A DNA stretch of 64,000 nucleotides from Massilia eurypsychrophila (GCF_002760655.1 NZ_PDOC01000025.1:1-64000), one strand, 5' to 3'. Positions 31,732 to 41,912 are shown, numbered from the stretch's first letter. A program made the numbers and translations. Notes: generated from the letters alone by a model not told the origin.

Positions 31732-32829
31732 TCAGGCAATCGCCTCGGTGGCGTCGCGGCGCGCGGACTCCATGTACTCGCGCGACTGCATTTCAATGAT
31801 ACGCGAGACGGTGCGGTGGAACTCGTTGGACAGCACCCCCTCGGTGTACAGCTCTTCGGGCGGCACTTCCGCCGACATCAGCAGCTTGACCTTGTGATCG
31901 TAAAACACGTCGACCAGCCAGGTGAAGCGGCGCGCCTCGGACGAGTGCGAGGCCGACATCGCCGGGATCGACGACAGCACCACGGTGTGGAAGCGGCTGG
32001 CGATTTCCAGGTAGTCGTTTTGCGACCGCGGGCCGCCGCACAGCGTGGCGAAGTCGAACCAGATGATGCCGCCGGCACGGCGCAGCGCGCGGATCTCGCG
32101 CTCTTCGATGCGCACGCGCGGGTCTTCGTCGGCCGTTTCGGCGATCTTCGCGTAGGCGCGGCGCAGCGCTTCGTCGGCGGCGGCGCCGAGCGGCGTGTAG
32201 TAGCTTTCGACCTGCTCGAGCGCGCGCTTGCGGTAGTCGACGCCGGCGTCGACGTTGAGCACGTCGAGCTTGTCCTTGAGCAGCGCGATGGTCGGCAGCA
32301 TGCGGTCGCGGTGCAGGCCGTCCGGGTACAGCAGATCGGGATCGTAGTTCGACGTCATGACGAACGAGACGCCGTTTTCGAACAGCGCCTTGAGCAGGTT
32401 ATGCAGGATCATCGCGTCGGCGATGTCGGAGACGTGGAATTCGTCGAAGCAGATCAGGCGGTACTTCTTGGCGATGCGGCGCGCCACTTCGTCGAGCGGA
32501 TCGGCGACGCCTTTGAGTTCATCGAGCTGGCGGTGGATGCCGCGCATGAATTCATGGAAGTGCACGCGCGTCTTGCGCACCAGCGGCACCACCGAATAGA
32601 AGCTGTCCATCAAAAACGACTTGCCGCGCCCCACCCCGCCCCACAGGTAGACGCCGCGCGGCACGTCGGGCCGGTTGACCAGGCGCTTCAGGCTCGACGA
32701 GCGGCGCGACTTGTAGTGCACCCATTCCTCGTAGGAGCGTTGCAGGCGGTCTACCGCCTTCTGCTGCGCCTCGTCGGAACGGAAGCCGCGCTGGGACAGC
32801 GCGTGCTGGTAAAACTCTTGAACATTCAT
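31732..32829 (-). CDS. zapE: Cell division ATPase ZapE (AFG1 family)
   Basis: 365 residues. AAA-type ATPase with Walker A GGVGRGKSFLMDSF (about residues 63-76) and Walker B LICFDEFHVSD. ZapE/AFG1 proteins associate with the Z-ring and aid cell division under stress. It lies 57 bp downstream of lpdA, a linkage common in betaproteobacteria (odhA-odhB-lpdA-zapE). Confidence 0.95.
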   Translation of the reverse strand: MNVQEFYQHALSQRGFRSDEAQQKAVDRLQRSYEEWVHYKSRRSSSLKRLVNRPDVPRGVYLWGGVGRGKSFLMDSFYSVVPLVRKTRVHFHEFMRGIHRQLDELKGVADPLDEVARRIAKKYRLICFDEFHVSDIADAMILHNLLKALFENGVSFVMTSNYDPDLLYPDGLHRDRMLPTIALLKDKLDVLNVDAGVDYRKRALEQVESYYTPLGAAADEALRRAYAKIAETADEDPRVRIEEREIRALRRAGGIIWFDFATLCGGPRSQNDYLEIASRFHTVVLSSIPAMSASHSSEARRFTWLVDVFYDHKVKLLMSAEVPPEELYTEGVLSNEFHRTVSRIIEMQSREYMESARRDATEAIA

Positions 32830-32886
32830 GCGGGAGGCAAACCATGCAAAACGGGCCGGCTTGTGCGGCCGGCTCGTGGGGGACTA

Positions 32887-34320
32887 TCAGAAGTTGAGCG
32901 AACGCTTGTCGACGGCGAGCATGGCTTCCTTGGTCGACTCCGACAGCGACGGGTGCGCGTGGCAGATGCGGGCGATGTCTTCGGACGAGGCGCGGAACTC
33001 CATCGCCACGACGGCTTCCGAGATCAGCTCGGAGGCCATCGGACCGACGATGTGCACGCCCAGGATTTCATCGGTGGTGGCGTCGGCCAGCACCTTGACC
33101 ATGCCCGACGTGTCGCCCAGCGCGCGCGCGCGGCCGTTCGCCATGAACGGGAACGTGCCGGCCTTGTAGGCGACGTTGGCCGCCTTGAGCTGCTGCTCGG
33201 TCTGGCCGACCCACGCGATCTCCGGCGACGTGTAGATCACCCACGGCACCGTGTTGAAGTTGACGTGGCCGTGCTGGCCGGCGATGCGCTCGGCAACGGC
33301 TACGCCCTCCTCTTCGGCTTTGTGCGCCAGCATCGGGCCGCGCACGACGTCGCCCACCGCCCATACGTTCGGCAGGCTGGTCTTGCAGTCGTCGTCGACG
33401 GCGACAAAGCCGCGCTCATCGAGCTTGAGGCCGACCGATTCGGCGTTCAGGCCGATCGTGTTGGGCACGCGGCCGATCGAGATGATCAGCTTGTCGAAGA
33501 CGGCCGTCTGCGCGGCGCCCGCGGCGTCGGCGTATTCGACCGTGACGTTGTTCGCGCCTGGCGTGATCTGGCCGATCTTGCAGCCGAGGCTCACCTTCAG
33601 GCCCTGCTTGGTAAACAGCTTGTGCGCTTCCTTGGCGATCTGCTCGTCGACCGCGCCGAGGAAGGTCGGCAGGCCTTCGAGGATCGTGACGTCGGATCCG
33701 AGGCGGCGCCATACGCTGCCCATCTCGAGGCCGATGACGCCGGCGCCGATGACGCCCAGCTTGGCCGGCACCGCGTCGATGGCGAGCGCGCCGCTGTTCG
33801 ACAAAATCAGCTTTTCGTCAAACACTGCGCCCGGCAGTTCGCGCGCGTTGGAGCCGGTGGCGACGACGACGTGCTTGGCGGAGAGGGTGTCGGCATTGGC
33901 GCCGGTGACGCTGATGCTGTAGCCGCCTTCAGCGGTGCCGGCAAAGGCGCCGCGGCCGTGGAAGAAGGTGACCTTGTTCTTCTTGAACAGGAACAGGATG
34001 CCTTCGTTGTTCTGTTTGACGACGACGTCCTTGCGCTTCAACATCTGCGGCAGGTTCAAGGTCAGGCCGGCGACGTCGATGCCGTGATCCTTGAAACTGT
34101 GGCCGGCGTGTTCGAAGTGCTCGGACGACTGCAGCAGCGCCTTCGACGGAATGCAGCCGACGTTGGTGCAGGTGCCGCCAGGGGCGGGACCGCCCTTGGC
34201 GTTGACCCATTCATCGATACAGGCGACCGAAAAGCCCAGTTGCGCGGCGCGGATGGCGGCGATGTAGCCGCCAGGTCCGGCGCCGATGACGACGACGTCA
34301 AATTGTTTGGAAGTGCTCAT
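32887..34320 (-). CDS. lpdA: Dihydrolipoyl dehydrogenase (E3)
   Basis: 477 residues. FAD-binding GAGPGGYIAAIRAAQLG, redox-active disulfide GGTCTNVGCIPSKALL, NAD-binding GAGVIGLEMGSVWRRLG and the C-terminal HAHPSLSE with the catalytic His are present. It reoxidises the dihydrolipoyl groups of OdhB in the 2-oxoglutarate dehydrogenase complex, and possibly in other complexes. The short insert AKGGPAPGGT is typical of betaproteobacterial E3. Confidence 0.96.
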   Translation of the reverse strand: MSTSKQFDVVVIGAGPGGYIAAIRAAQLGFSVACIDEWVNAKGGPAPGGTCTNVGCIPSKALLQSSEHFEHAGHSFKDHGIDVAGLTLNLPQMLKRKDVVVKQNNEGILFLFKKNKVTFFHGRGAFAGTAEGGYSISVTGANADTLSAKHVVVATGSNARELPGAVFDEKLILSNSGALAIDAVPAKLGVIGAGVIGLEMGSVWRRLGSDVTILEGLPTFLGAVDEQIAKEAHKLFTKQGLKVSLGCKIGQITPGANNVTVEYADAAGAAQTAVFDKLIISIGRVPNTIGLNAESVGLKLDERGFVAVDDDCKTSLPNVWAVGDVVRGPMLAHKAEEEGVAVAERIAGQHGHVNFNTVPWVIYTSPEIAWVGQTEQQLKAANVAYKAGTFPFMANGRARALGDTSGMVKVLADATTDEILGVHIVGPMASELISEAVVAMEFRASSEDIARICHAHPSLSESTKEAMLAVDKRSLNF

Positions 34321-34335
34321 ACTTGATAATCCTTT

Positions 34336-34671
34336 TTATTCTTCGGGGACGAAAATCCACATCAGGAGATAGATCAGCAGCGCGAAGCCGAAGGTCAGCG
34401 TGAACAGCACGAACACCAGGCGCCAGATCCACGCTTCCATGCCGGACGCCTTGGCCAGGCCGCCGCAGACGCCGCCCAGCCAGCGGTCGCTGCGCGAACG
34501 GCGCAGCGCGCCGATTTCGGCGACCAGGTCGTCGCCGCCACTGGAGGGCTTGTCGAGGTTGACCGCGCCAGTGCCAAGGGCCTTGGCCTTGGCGCGTTCG
34601 AATTCGACGTCGGTCAGCGCGCCGGCCAGGTGCAGTTCGTGCAAACGCTTGATTTCATCGGAGACATTCAT
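34336..34671 (-). CDS. PspC-domain membrane protein with N-terminal SHOCT-like segment
   Basis: 111 residues. Residues 1-35 (DEIKRLHELHLAGALTDVEF) match the short SHOCT oligomerisation motif; then a linker and a PspC domain with RWLGGVCGGLAKASGMEAWI and one or two membrane helices (RLVFVLFTLTFGFALLIYLL). PspC proteins take part in envelope stress responses in other bacteria. It lies between odhB and lpdA, 15 bp before lpdA, so it is cotranscribed with a metabolic complex. Why is not clear. Confidence 0.85.
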   Translation of the reverse strand: MNVSDEIKRLHELHLAGALTDVEFERAKAKALGTGAVNLDKPSSGGDDLVAEIGALRRSRSDRWLGGVCGGLAKASGMEAWIWRLVFVLFTLTFGFALLIYLLMWIFVPEE

Positions 34672-34744
34672 TACGACTACCTCTCAAAAACGGACATTGG
34701 CACGCGCTGCAAGCAGCGCGCAGGTTCGGCTCAAGCACCAGCGG

Positions 34745-36004
34745 TTACAGGTCCAGCAGCAGGCGCGATGGATCTTCCAGCACTTCCTTCATGGCGACCA
34801 GGCCAAGGACAGCTTCGCGGCCGTCGATGATGCGGTGATCGTACGACATCGCCAGGTAGTTCATCGGACGCACCACCACCTGGCCGTTTTCGACGACCGC
34901 GCGGTCCTTGGTCGCGTGCACGCCCAGGATGGCCGACTGTGGCGGGTTGATGATCGGGGTCGACAGCATCGAGCCGAAGATGCCGCCGTTCGAGATCGAG
35001 AAGGTGCCGCCGGTCAGGTCGTCGAGCGTGAGCTTGCCTTCCTTGGCCTTGGCGCCGAATTCACCGATCTTCTTTTCGATCTCGGCGATCGACATCTGGT
35101 CGGCGTTGCGCAGGATCGGCACCACCAGGCCGCGCGGCGAACCGACCGCGATGCCGATGTCGAAGTAGCCGTGGTAGACGATGTCGTTGCCGTCGACCGA
35201 AGCGTTGATGACCGGGTACTTCTTCAGCGCCGCGACGGCCGCCTTGACGAAGAACGACATGAAGCCGAGCTTGACGCCATGCTCCTTCTCGAACTTGTCC
35301 TTGTACTTGTTGCGCAGGTCGATCACCGGCTGCATGTTCACTTCATTGAACGTGGTCAGGATCGCGTTGGTCGACTGCGACTGCAGCAGGCGCTCGGCGA
35401 TACGGGCGCGCAGGCGGCTCATCGGCACGCGCTCTTCCGGACGGTCGCCCAGTCGGGCCGGGGCGGGAGCTGCAACCTGCTGCAGCTGCGCCTTGGCCAC
35501 GGGTGCGGCCAGCGGCGCCGGGGACGCAGGCTTGACGCCGCCGGCGATTGCGCCGAGCACGTCGCCCTTGGTGACGCGGCCGTCTTTACCGGTGCCCGAC
35601 ACCTGGCTGGTGGTCATGGCGTTATCGGCAAGGATCTTGGCGGCGGCCGGCATGGCGATATCGCCTTTCGACGGTGTCGGCGCGGTTTCGGCCGGAGCTT
35701 GCGCCACCGGTGCGTTCGGCGTGGAGACGCTGGAAATCGGGATCGGGCTGACCATCACGCCGGCTTCGGTGTCGATGATGGCGATGATTTCGCCGGCGAC
35801 GACGGTGGTGCCGTCGCCCTTGATGATCTGGACGATCACGCCGGTCGCCGGCGCCGGCAGTTCAAGAACCACCTTGTCGGTTTCGATGTCGATCAGATTT
35901 TCGTCGCGCGTGACTGGCTCGCCGACTTTCTTGTGCCATGAAAGCATGGTCGCTTCTGCTACCGACTCCGACAGTTGTGGAACCTTGACTTCGATTTGTG
36001 CCAT
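34745..36004 (-). CDS. odhB: 2-oxoglutarate dehydrogenase dihydrolipoyl succinyltransferase (E2)
   Basis: 419 residues. A lipoyl domain with the modified lysine in [14 protein letters not shown] (about residue 43), an Ala/Pro linker, a peripheral-subunit-binding domain ([20 protein letters not shown]) and the catalytic domain with [12 protein letters not shown]. It transfers the succinyl group to CoA in the TCA cycle. Gene order odhA-odhB-pspC-lpdA identifies it as the OGDH E2 rather than the pyruvate one. Confidence 0.96.
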   Translation of the reverse strand: MAQIEVKVPQLSESVAEATMLSWHKKVGEPVTRDENLIDIETDKVVLELPAPATGVIVQIIKGDGTTVVAGEIIAIIDTEAGVMVSPIPISSVSTPNAPVAQAPAETAPTPSKGDIAMPAAAKILADNAMTTSQVSGTGKDGRVTKGDVLGAIAGGVKPASPAPLAAPVAKAQLQQVAAPAPARLGDRPEERVPMSRLRARIAERLLQSQSTNAILTTFNEVNMQPVIDLRNKYKDKFEKEHGVKLGFMSFFVKAAVAALKKYPVINASVDGNDIVYHGYFDIGIAVGSPRGLVVPILRNADQMSIAEIEKKIGEFGAKAKEGKLTLDDLTGGTFSISNGGIFGSMLSTPIINPPQSAILGVHATKDRAVVENGQVVVRPMNYLAMSYDHRIIDGREAVLGLVAMKEVLEDPSRLLLDL

Positions 36005-36063
36005 GAAAAACTCCGTATCTTGTTATATGTGCGGCGCCCCGCTTGGGACGGGGCGCGCCGTGC

Positions 36064-38919
36064 TTACTTGGTCAGGACGAAACCCTTGAGCTTCGAAAAT
36101 GCCGTCTCCAACAAATCCTTCTGCTGCGCGTAGTGCTTGTCGTAGTAACCGACCGCAGGCGAGGCCGAAGCCGGGCGGCCCGCATACGCGAGGCGCTGGC
36201 CCGATTCCAGGCTTTCGAAGATATTGTGCTGGATCTGGAACCACGGACCCTGGTTCTGCGGCTCGTCCTGCGCCCATACCAGCTCGGTCGCGTTCGAGAA
36301 CTTCTTGAGCTCGGCGGCGAATGCCTTGTGCGGGAACGGATAGAGCTGCTCGACACGGATGATGGCGGTGTCGACCTGCCCGCGCGTCTTGCGGGCGTTG
36401 ACCAGGTCGTAGTAGACCTTGCCGGAGCAGGCGATCACGCGCTTGACCTTCCTGGCGTCGATCTTGTCATCGACTTCGCCGATGACGGTCTGGAACGCGC
36501 CCTTGGCCAGGTCCGACAGCGGCGAGCCGGCGTCCTTGTTACGCAGCAGCGACTTCGGCGTCATGATGACGAGCGGCTTCCTGAACTGGCGCACCATCTG
36601 GCGGCGCAGCAAGTGGAAGATCTGCGACGCGGACGTCGGCTGCACCACTTGCATGTTGTTGTCGGCGCACAGCTGCAGGAAGCGCTCGGGACGCGCGGAC
36701 GAGTGCTCCGGGCCCTGGCCTTCGTAACCGTGCGGCAGCATCATCACCAGGCCAGAAGCGCGGCCCCATTTGACTTCGCCGGAGCTGATGAACTGGTCGA
36801 TGACGACCTGGGCGCCGTTGGCGAAATCGCCGAACTGCGCTTCCCAGATGGTCAGGGTGTTCGGTTCGGCGGTCGAATAGCCGTACTCGAATGCGAGCAC
36901 CGCTTCTTCCGACAGCACCGAGTCGATGACGGTGAACGGCGCCTGCGTTTCCGACACGTTCGCCAGCGGCACGTAGGTGCCGGCATCCCAGCGTTCGCGG
37001 TTCTGGTCGTGCAGTACCGCGTGACGGTGCACGAAGGTGCCGCGGCCGGCGTCCTGGCCGGTCAGGCGGATCGCGTAACCGGACGAAACCAGCGACGCGT
37101 ATGCGAGGTGCTCGCCCATGCCCCAGTCGAGGTTGAGCTCACCGCGGCCCATGCTGGCGCGGTCGCCCAGCACCTTCTCGACCAGCGAGTGGACCTTGAA
37201 TTCTTCCGGCACGGTGGTGATGCGCTGCGCCAGGCGTTTGAGTTCCGTCATCGGCACGGCGGTGTCGGCGCTGTCGGTCCACTTCTTGTTCAGGAACGGC
37301 AGCCAGTCGACCGCGTACTTGTTCTTGAAGTTGGAGATGACCGGATCGACCGTGTGCTTGCCGGCGTCCATCGCGTCGCGGAAAGCGGCGACCATCTTGT
37401 CGCCGGTGTCGGCGGCGATGGTGCCTTGCGCCGCGAGCTTGTCGGCGTACAGCTTGCGGGTGCCAGGGTGCTGGGCAATCTTCTTGTACATCAGCGGCTG
37501 CGTCAGCGCCGGGGTGTCCTGCTCGTTGTGGCCGAGCTTACGGTAGCTGACGATGTCGAGGACGATGTCCTTCTTGAACTGGACGCGGTAGTCCATCGCG
37601 ATCTGGGTCGCCAGCACGACCGCTTCCGGGTCGTCGCTGTTGATGTGCAGGACCGGCGCTTCGATCATCTTGACGACGTCGGAGCAGTACAAGGTCGAGC
37701 GGGCATCGCGCGGATCGGACGTGGTGAAGCCGATCTGGTTGTTGATGACGATGTGGACGGTGCCGCCGGTGCCGTAACCGCGCGTTTGCGCCAGGTTCAG
37801 CGTTTCCATTACCACGCCCTGGCCGGCGAAGGCGGCGTCGCCGTGCACCAGGATCGGCAGCACTTGCGAGCCGACCTTGTCGCCGCGGCGGTCCATGCGC
37901 GCCTTGACCGAGCCTTCGACGACCGGGTTGACGATCTCGAGGTGCGAGGGATTGAAAGCGAGCGACAGGTGGACCGGGCCGCCGGCGGTCGAGATATCGC
38001 TCGAGAAGCCCTGGTGGTACTTGACGTCGCCCGACGGCAGGTCGTCGCCGTGCTTGCCTTCGAATTCTTCGAACAGGTCCTGCGGCGACTTGCCGAGGGT
38101 GTTGACCAGCACGTTCAGGCGGCCGCGGTGGGCCATGCCGATGACGATTTCCTGCACGCCGTTTTCGCCGGCGCGCTGGATCGTCTCGTCGATCGAGGCG
38201 ATGAACGTCTCGGAGCCTTCGAGCGAGAAGCGCTTCTGGCCGACGTACTTGGTGTGCAGGTAGCGCTCGAGGCCTTCGGCCGCGGTCAGGCGGTCGAGGA
38301 TGTGCAACTTTTTCTCGGCGCTGAAGTTAGGGGTCGAGCGGATCGATTCGAGCTTTTCCTGCAACCAGCGCTTTTCGGCCGGGTCGCTGATGTACATGAA
38401 CTCGGCGCCGATGGCGCGGCAGTAGGTGTCGCGCAGGAAGTTGAGCAGGTCGCGCAGCGACGCCGTTTCCTGGCCGAAGTAGGTATTGCTGATGTTGAAA
38501 ACGATGTCCATGTCGGCATCGGTGAAGCCGTAGAAGCCGGGCTGCAGCTCCGGAATTTCCGGACGCTCCTGGCGCTGCAGCGGATCCAGGTTCGCCCATT
38601 GCGAACCGAGGTAGCGGTAAGCGGCGATCAACTGGGTGACGGCGACGCGCTTGCGTCCCATCTCGGCGTCGGCGGAAGCGGCGACCACGCGGATCGGGCC
38701 GGCCTTGGCGCGCTCGGCGAAGGAAGCGATCACGGAGGAGTGGACGACGTCGGGCTTGTTCGAACCGTCGACCGCAGGCACGTTCTGCATGGAGTCGAAG
38801 TACGAGCGCCAGTTTTCCGGCACCGAGCCTGGATTGTCGAGGTAGTTCTCGTACAGTTCTTCTACGTACGGCGCGTTGCCGCCGAACAGATACGAGTTCT
38901 CTGTCTGTTTCTGCATCAT
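36064..38919 (-). CDS. odhA: 2-oxoglutarate dehydrogenase E1 component
   Basis: About 951 residues. Thiamine-diphosphate E1 enzyme with GMAHRGRLNVLVNTLGK, HGDAAFAGQGVVMETLNL, the ThDP-binding VIVINNQIGFTT-type segment and a C-terminal transketolase half with VMMLPHGYEGQGPEHSSA. It decarboxylates 2-oxoglutarate and loads the E2 lipoyl group. A GTG at 38928 is possible, but ATG 38919 lies at a better distance from an AAAGG site. It is the first gene of the odh operon. Confidence 0.95.
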   Translation of the reverse strand: MMQKQTENSYLFGGNAPYVEELYENYLDNPGSVPENWRSYFDSMQNVPAVDGSNKPDVVHSSVIASFAERAKAGPIRVVAASADAEMGRKRVAVTQLIAAYRYLGSQWANLDPLQRQERPEIPELQPGFYGFTDADMDIVFNISNTYFGQETASLRDLLNFLRDTYCRAIGAEFMYISDPAEKRWLQEKLESIRSTPNFSAEKKLHILDRLTAAEGLERYLHTKYVGQKRFSLEGSETFIASIDETIQRAGENGVQEIVIGMAHRGRLNVLVNTLGKSPQDLFEEFEGKHGDDLPSGDVKYHQGFSSDISTAGGPVHLSLAFNPSHLEIVNPVVEGSVKARMDRRGDKVGSQVLPILVHGDAAFAGQGVVMETLNLAQTRGYGTGGTVHIVINNQIGFTTSDPRDARSTLYCSDVVKMIEAPVLHINSDDPEAVVLATQIAMDYRVQFKKDIVLDIVSYRKLGHNEQDTPALTQPLMYKKIAQHPGTRKLYADKLAAQGTIAADTGDKMVAAFRDAMDAGKHTVDPVISNFKNKYAVDWLPFLNKKWTDSADTAVPMTELKRLAQRITTVPEEFKVHSLVEKVLGDRASMGRGELNLDWGMGEHLAYASLVSSGYAIRLTGQDAGRGTFVHRHAVLHDQNRERWDAGTYVPLANVSETQAPFTVIDSVLSEEAVLAFEYGYSTAEPNTLTIWEAQFGDFANGAQVVIDQFISSGEVKWGRASGLVMMLPHGYEGQGPEHSSARPERFLQLCADNNMQVVQPTSASQIFHLLRRQMVRQFRKPLVIMTPKSLLRNKDAGSPLSDLAKGAFQTVIGEVDDKIDARKVKRVIACSGKVYYDLVNARKTRGQVDTAIIRVEQLYPFPHKAFAAELKKFSNATELVWAQDEPQNQGPWFQIQHNIFESLESGQRLAYAGRPASASPAVGYYDKHYAQQKDLLETAFSKLKGFVLTK

Positions 38920-39193
38920 CTTGCTCACCTTTCATTCGCGCTTCGCGAAATTGGCGGGTTAATCTAACCTTCCGCGACACGGCCTGACCGGTTAGCGGAT
39001 TGCACATCAAGTTGTGGGGAAGGACATTTGATACTGCGGAATTGTTTGGAAAGCCCTTCACAATAGCACGCATATTGTAACGCAACATCTTATGAGCAGA
39101 GGACACGCTGTCGAGCGTAGCGGCGAAAAATTGCACGCTGCGCCACGCTGTTGCTATTACACTCATGTTTTTCATGGCCTTCGAGTTCACATT

Positions 39194-40732
39194 TTGCGCA
39201 TATCGATCGGACACCGCCTGTTTGCCTCGGTCCTGTTGGCCATTCTCGCCGTTGCCGCCAGCGCCATCGCCCTGATGCGCCAGAACGTGGCCGACAGCTT
39301 CGGCGAATACGCGCTCAACATCGAGCTGGACCGGCTCGACGAACTCTCCGGCGCGCTGGCGCGGCACTACCGCGAACACGCCGGCTGGAGCTTCCTGCCG
39401 GCCGATGCGGCAGGCCGCAGGCACTGGATCGCGCACGAACTGGGGCGGCTGCAGCAGCAGCGCCTGGCAGCGCCGGTAGCGCCGGTGCAGCCCGTTGCGC
39501 CGGCCGGCGCGGCAGCTGGAATGGCCGATCTCGCCGCGGCGCCGGCGGCGCCGCCTGTACCGCCGGCGCCACCCTTGCCGCCACTGCCGCCGCCGCGGAT
39601 TGTCGCCGATGCGCCAGCGTCTGGCGAAGGCGTCGAACAACCCGCCCTGCCGGCGCGCATCACGCTGCTCGACAGTGCCGGCGCCTACCTGGCCGGACGC
39701 CCGCCCGGCGCCGCGCCGGCGGCGCGGCGCCGCATCGGCGACGCCGCGGGCGGGCCGATCGGCTACCTGGCGGTCAGCCGCGCGCAGCGTCCGAGCGATG
39801 CGCTGGCCAGCGTCTTCCTGCAGCAGCTCAGCGAAAGCCTGCTGGCGATCGTCGGCGCCAGCATGGTGCTCTCGGCCGCCGCGGCGATGCTGCTCGCTGC
39901 CCATTTCCGCAAGCCGATCGGGCGCCTGGCGACGGCGGCGCGCGAACTGGCGAAAGGCCGCTACGAGGTGCGCCTCGGGCTCGGGCGCAGCGACGAACTG
40001 GGCGACCTGGCGCACAGCTTCAACCAGCTGGCGCACCAGCTCGAATCGGCCGAGGTGTCGCGCCGCCAGTGGGTGGCCGATACCTCGCATGAGCTGCGCA
40101 CGCCGCTGTCGGTGCTGCGCGCGCAGCTCGAAGCGATCGAGGACGGCGTGCGCACGGCCAGCCCGGAGGCGGTGGCGGCGATGCTGCGCCAGGCCCTGTC
40201 GCTCAACAAGCTGATCGACGAACTGTATGCGCTGGCGCGCGCCGACCTCGGTGAGCCGTCGTACCAGCGCGCGGCCACCGACTTGTGGCAGCTGGCGTGC
40301 GAGCAGGCGGCGGCGTTCGAGCACAAGCTCGGTGCGGCCGGACTGCGCCTGGACGCCGGCGCCGCACCGCTTGACGCGGTGGTGATGGCCGATCCGGAGC
40401 GCATGCGCCAGCTGTTTGCCAACCTGTTCGAGAACTGCGTACGCTATACGGCGCCGGGCGGCAGCGTGTCGCTGCGGGCGCACGCCGACGGCGCACGGCT
40501 GTGCATCACGCTCGACGACAGCGCACCGGCGGTGCCGGACGAAGCGCTGGCGCGCCTGTCGGAACGGTTCTACCGGGTCGAGGCCTCGCGCAGCCGCGAG
40601 CATGGTGGCGCCGGCCTTGGCCTGGCGCTGTGCCGCCGCATCGCCGAAGCCCATGGCGGCGAACTGGCATTTTCCCATTCCGCGCTGGGCGGCTTGCGGG
40701 TGCTGCTGTCGCTACCGCTGGCCAAGCCATGA
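39194..40732 (+). CDS. Two-component sensor histidine kinase (BaeS-like) with proline-rich periplasmic sensor
   Basis: About 512 residues from a TTG at 39194, where the first membrane helix begins (LFASVLLAILAVAASAIAL); no in-frame ATG is near. The periplasmic part has a long Pro/Ala segment (residues 92-134, including PPVPPAPPLPPLPPPR). A second membrane helix and a HAMP domain follow, then the H-box DTSHELRTPLSVLR, N-box NLFENCVRY and G-box GGAGLGLALCRRI. BaeS-type kinases sense envelope stress. Its stop overlaps the response-regulator start (ATGA). The start codon is uncertain. Confidence 0.88.
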   Translation: MRISIGHRLFASVLLAILAVAASAIALMRQNVADSFGEYALNIELDRLDELSGALARHYREHAGWSFLPADAAGRRHWIAHELGRLQQQRLAAPVAPVQPVAPAGAAAGMADLAAAPAAPPVPPAPPLPPLPPPRIVADAPASGEGVEQPALPARITLLDSAGAYLAGRPPGAAPAARRRIGDAAGGPIGYLAVSRAQRPSDALASVFLQQLSESLLAIVGASMVLSAAAAMLLAAHFRKPIGRLATAARELAKGRYEVRLGLGRSDELGDLAHSFNQLAHQLESAEVSRRQWVADTSHELRTPLSVLRAQLEAIEDGVRTASPEAVAAMLRQALSLNKLIDELYALARADLGEPSYQRAATDLWQLACEQAAAFEHKLGAAGLRLDAGAAPLDAVVMADPERMRQLFANLFENCVRYTAPGGSVSLRAHADGARLCITLDDSAPAVPDEALARLSERFYRVEASRSREHGGAGLGLALCRRIAEAHGGELAFSHSALGGLRVLLSLPLAKP

Positions 40733-41391
40733 GCGCGCGACTGTTCATCGTGGAGGACGAACCCGAACTGGCTGCGCTGGTGGCGGACTACGCGCGCGCT
40801 GCCGGCTACCAAGGCACGGTGTTCGGCGACGGCGCCATCGCGCTGGCGGCGATTCGCGCCGGCGCACCCGACCTCGTCGTGCTCGACCTTATGCTGCCGG
40901 GCCTGGACGGGCTGGCGCTGTGCCGCGCGGTGCGCGCATTTAGCGAGGTGCCGATCGTGATGGTGACGGCGCAAGTGGAAGAGATCGACCGCCTGCTCGG
41001 GCTGGAGGCAGGCGCCGACGATTACCTGTGCAAGCCGTTCAGTCCGCGCGAGCTGATGGCGCGCATCAAGGCGATTTTGCGGCGCTCGGGCGGCGCCGCG
41101 CCCGAGCGTGCGATCAGCGTCGACGAAGCGGGCCAGCGCATCTGCATCCACGGCCGCCCGCTCGAGCTGACGCCGACCGAGTTTGGCATCCTGGCCGGCT
41201 TGGCGCGCCGTCCCGGCCAGGTGTTTTCCCGCACCCAGCTGCTCGACCTGGCCTGCCAGGGCAACCTCGAGGCGACCGACCGCGCCGTCGACAGCCATAT
41301 CAAGAACCTGCGCCGCAAGCTCGCTGCCGCCCTGCCCGACTGCGACGCGATCCATTCGATCTACGGTCTCGGTTACCGGCTGGACCTGTAG
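40729..41391 (+). CDS. OmpR-family response regulator (BaeR-like)
   Basis: 220 residues. Receiver domain with acidic pocket FIVEDEPELA, phosphoacceptor DLVVLDLMLPGLDG, the Thr of MVTAQVEE and the Lys of CKPFSPRE; winged-helix output domain with AVDSHIKNLRRKL and SIYGLGYRL. It partners the upstream kinase through a 4-bp overlap. Likely targets are the following proline-rich gene and envelope genes; that is inference from position. Confidence 0.93.
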   Translation: MSARLFIVEDEPELAALVADYARAAGYQGTVFGDGAIALAAIRAGAPDLVVLDLMLPGLDGLALCRAVRAFSEVPIVMVTAQVEEIDRLLGLEAGADDYLCKPFSPRELMARIKAILRRSGGAAPERAISVDEAGQRICIHGRPLELTPTEFGILAGLARRPGQVFSRTQLLDLACQGNLEATDRAVDSHIKNLRRKLAAALPDCDAIHSIYGLGYRLDL

Positions 41392-41474
41392 CGCCCTCCA
41401 CGTTTTCTCCACAATCGGCCGCCACACTGCAGTCATTGGACCGAAGCCGATCAATCAACCACGGAGAACACATC

Positions 41475-41825
41475 ATGAAAACCATCGCACTGCTGCTGGC
41501 CGCCACGCTCACTACCGCCACCGCCGCCGCCACCGCCACCGACAACTACCAGCACAACTGCAATGCGTCGGAGGATGCCGGGTGCCCGACGCCGCCCGCA
41601 CCGCCAGCGCCGCCAGTGCCGCCCGTCCTGCCGATGCCACCGGCGCCGCCCGCGCCGCCACCGATACCGGCCGTCCCCGCCGCCGCGCATGCCGCCTGCG
41701 CCGGCAAGAGCGCGGGCACAACGCTGACGCATGTCATCGCCAAAGGCGAAACCATGACCGGCACTTGCGAAAAACGCAAGGAGACGATGCGGTTCATCCT
41801 GCACTCCTACACGCTGAACAAGTGA
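41475..41825 (+). CDS. Secreted proline-rich cysteine-containing protein
   Basis: 116 residues. A Sec signal peptide (MKTIALLLAATLTTATAAAT) precedes a short region with two Cys (NCNASEDAGC), a 32-residue Pro/Ala segment of PPAPP and PPVPP units, and a C-terminal portion with two more Cys (ACAGKS, TCEKRKETM). Four cysteines suggest two disulfides. It lies 83 bp after the response regulator on the same strand and shares the proline-rich style of the kinase's sensor. A good AGAACA-spaced start but no strong Shine-Dalgarno. Function unknown. Confidence 0.75.
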   Translation: MKTIALLLAATLTTATAAATATDNYQHNCNASEDAGCPTPPAPPAPPVPPVLPMPPAPPAPPPIPAVPAAAHAACAGKSAGTTLTHVIAKGETMTGTCEKRKETMRFILHSYTLNK

Positions 41826-41912
41826 AGCCTGGCTAGTCGCGCGCCGATTGTGATGGACATCCGGAAGTAGATAATTTATTCTAGATCTATTCCATCCGCT
41901 CCGCCTGCCCCG

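Noticed and set aside
31714..34326. 870-codon open frame antisense to zapE and lpdA
   Set aside because: Same shadow effect; spans two real genes and their gap.
36043..38967. 974-codon open frame on the plus strand antisense to odhA
   Set aside because: It mirrors a real gene in GC-rich DNA, has no recognisable domain and no ribosome binding site; the opposite strand encodes a full E1 enzyme.
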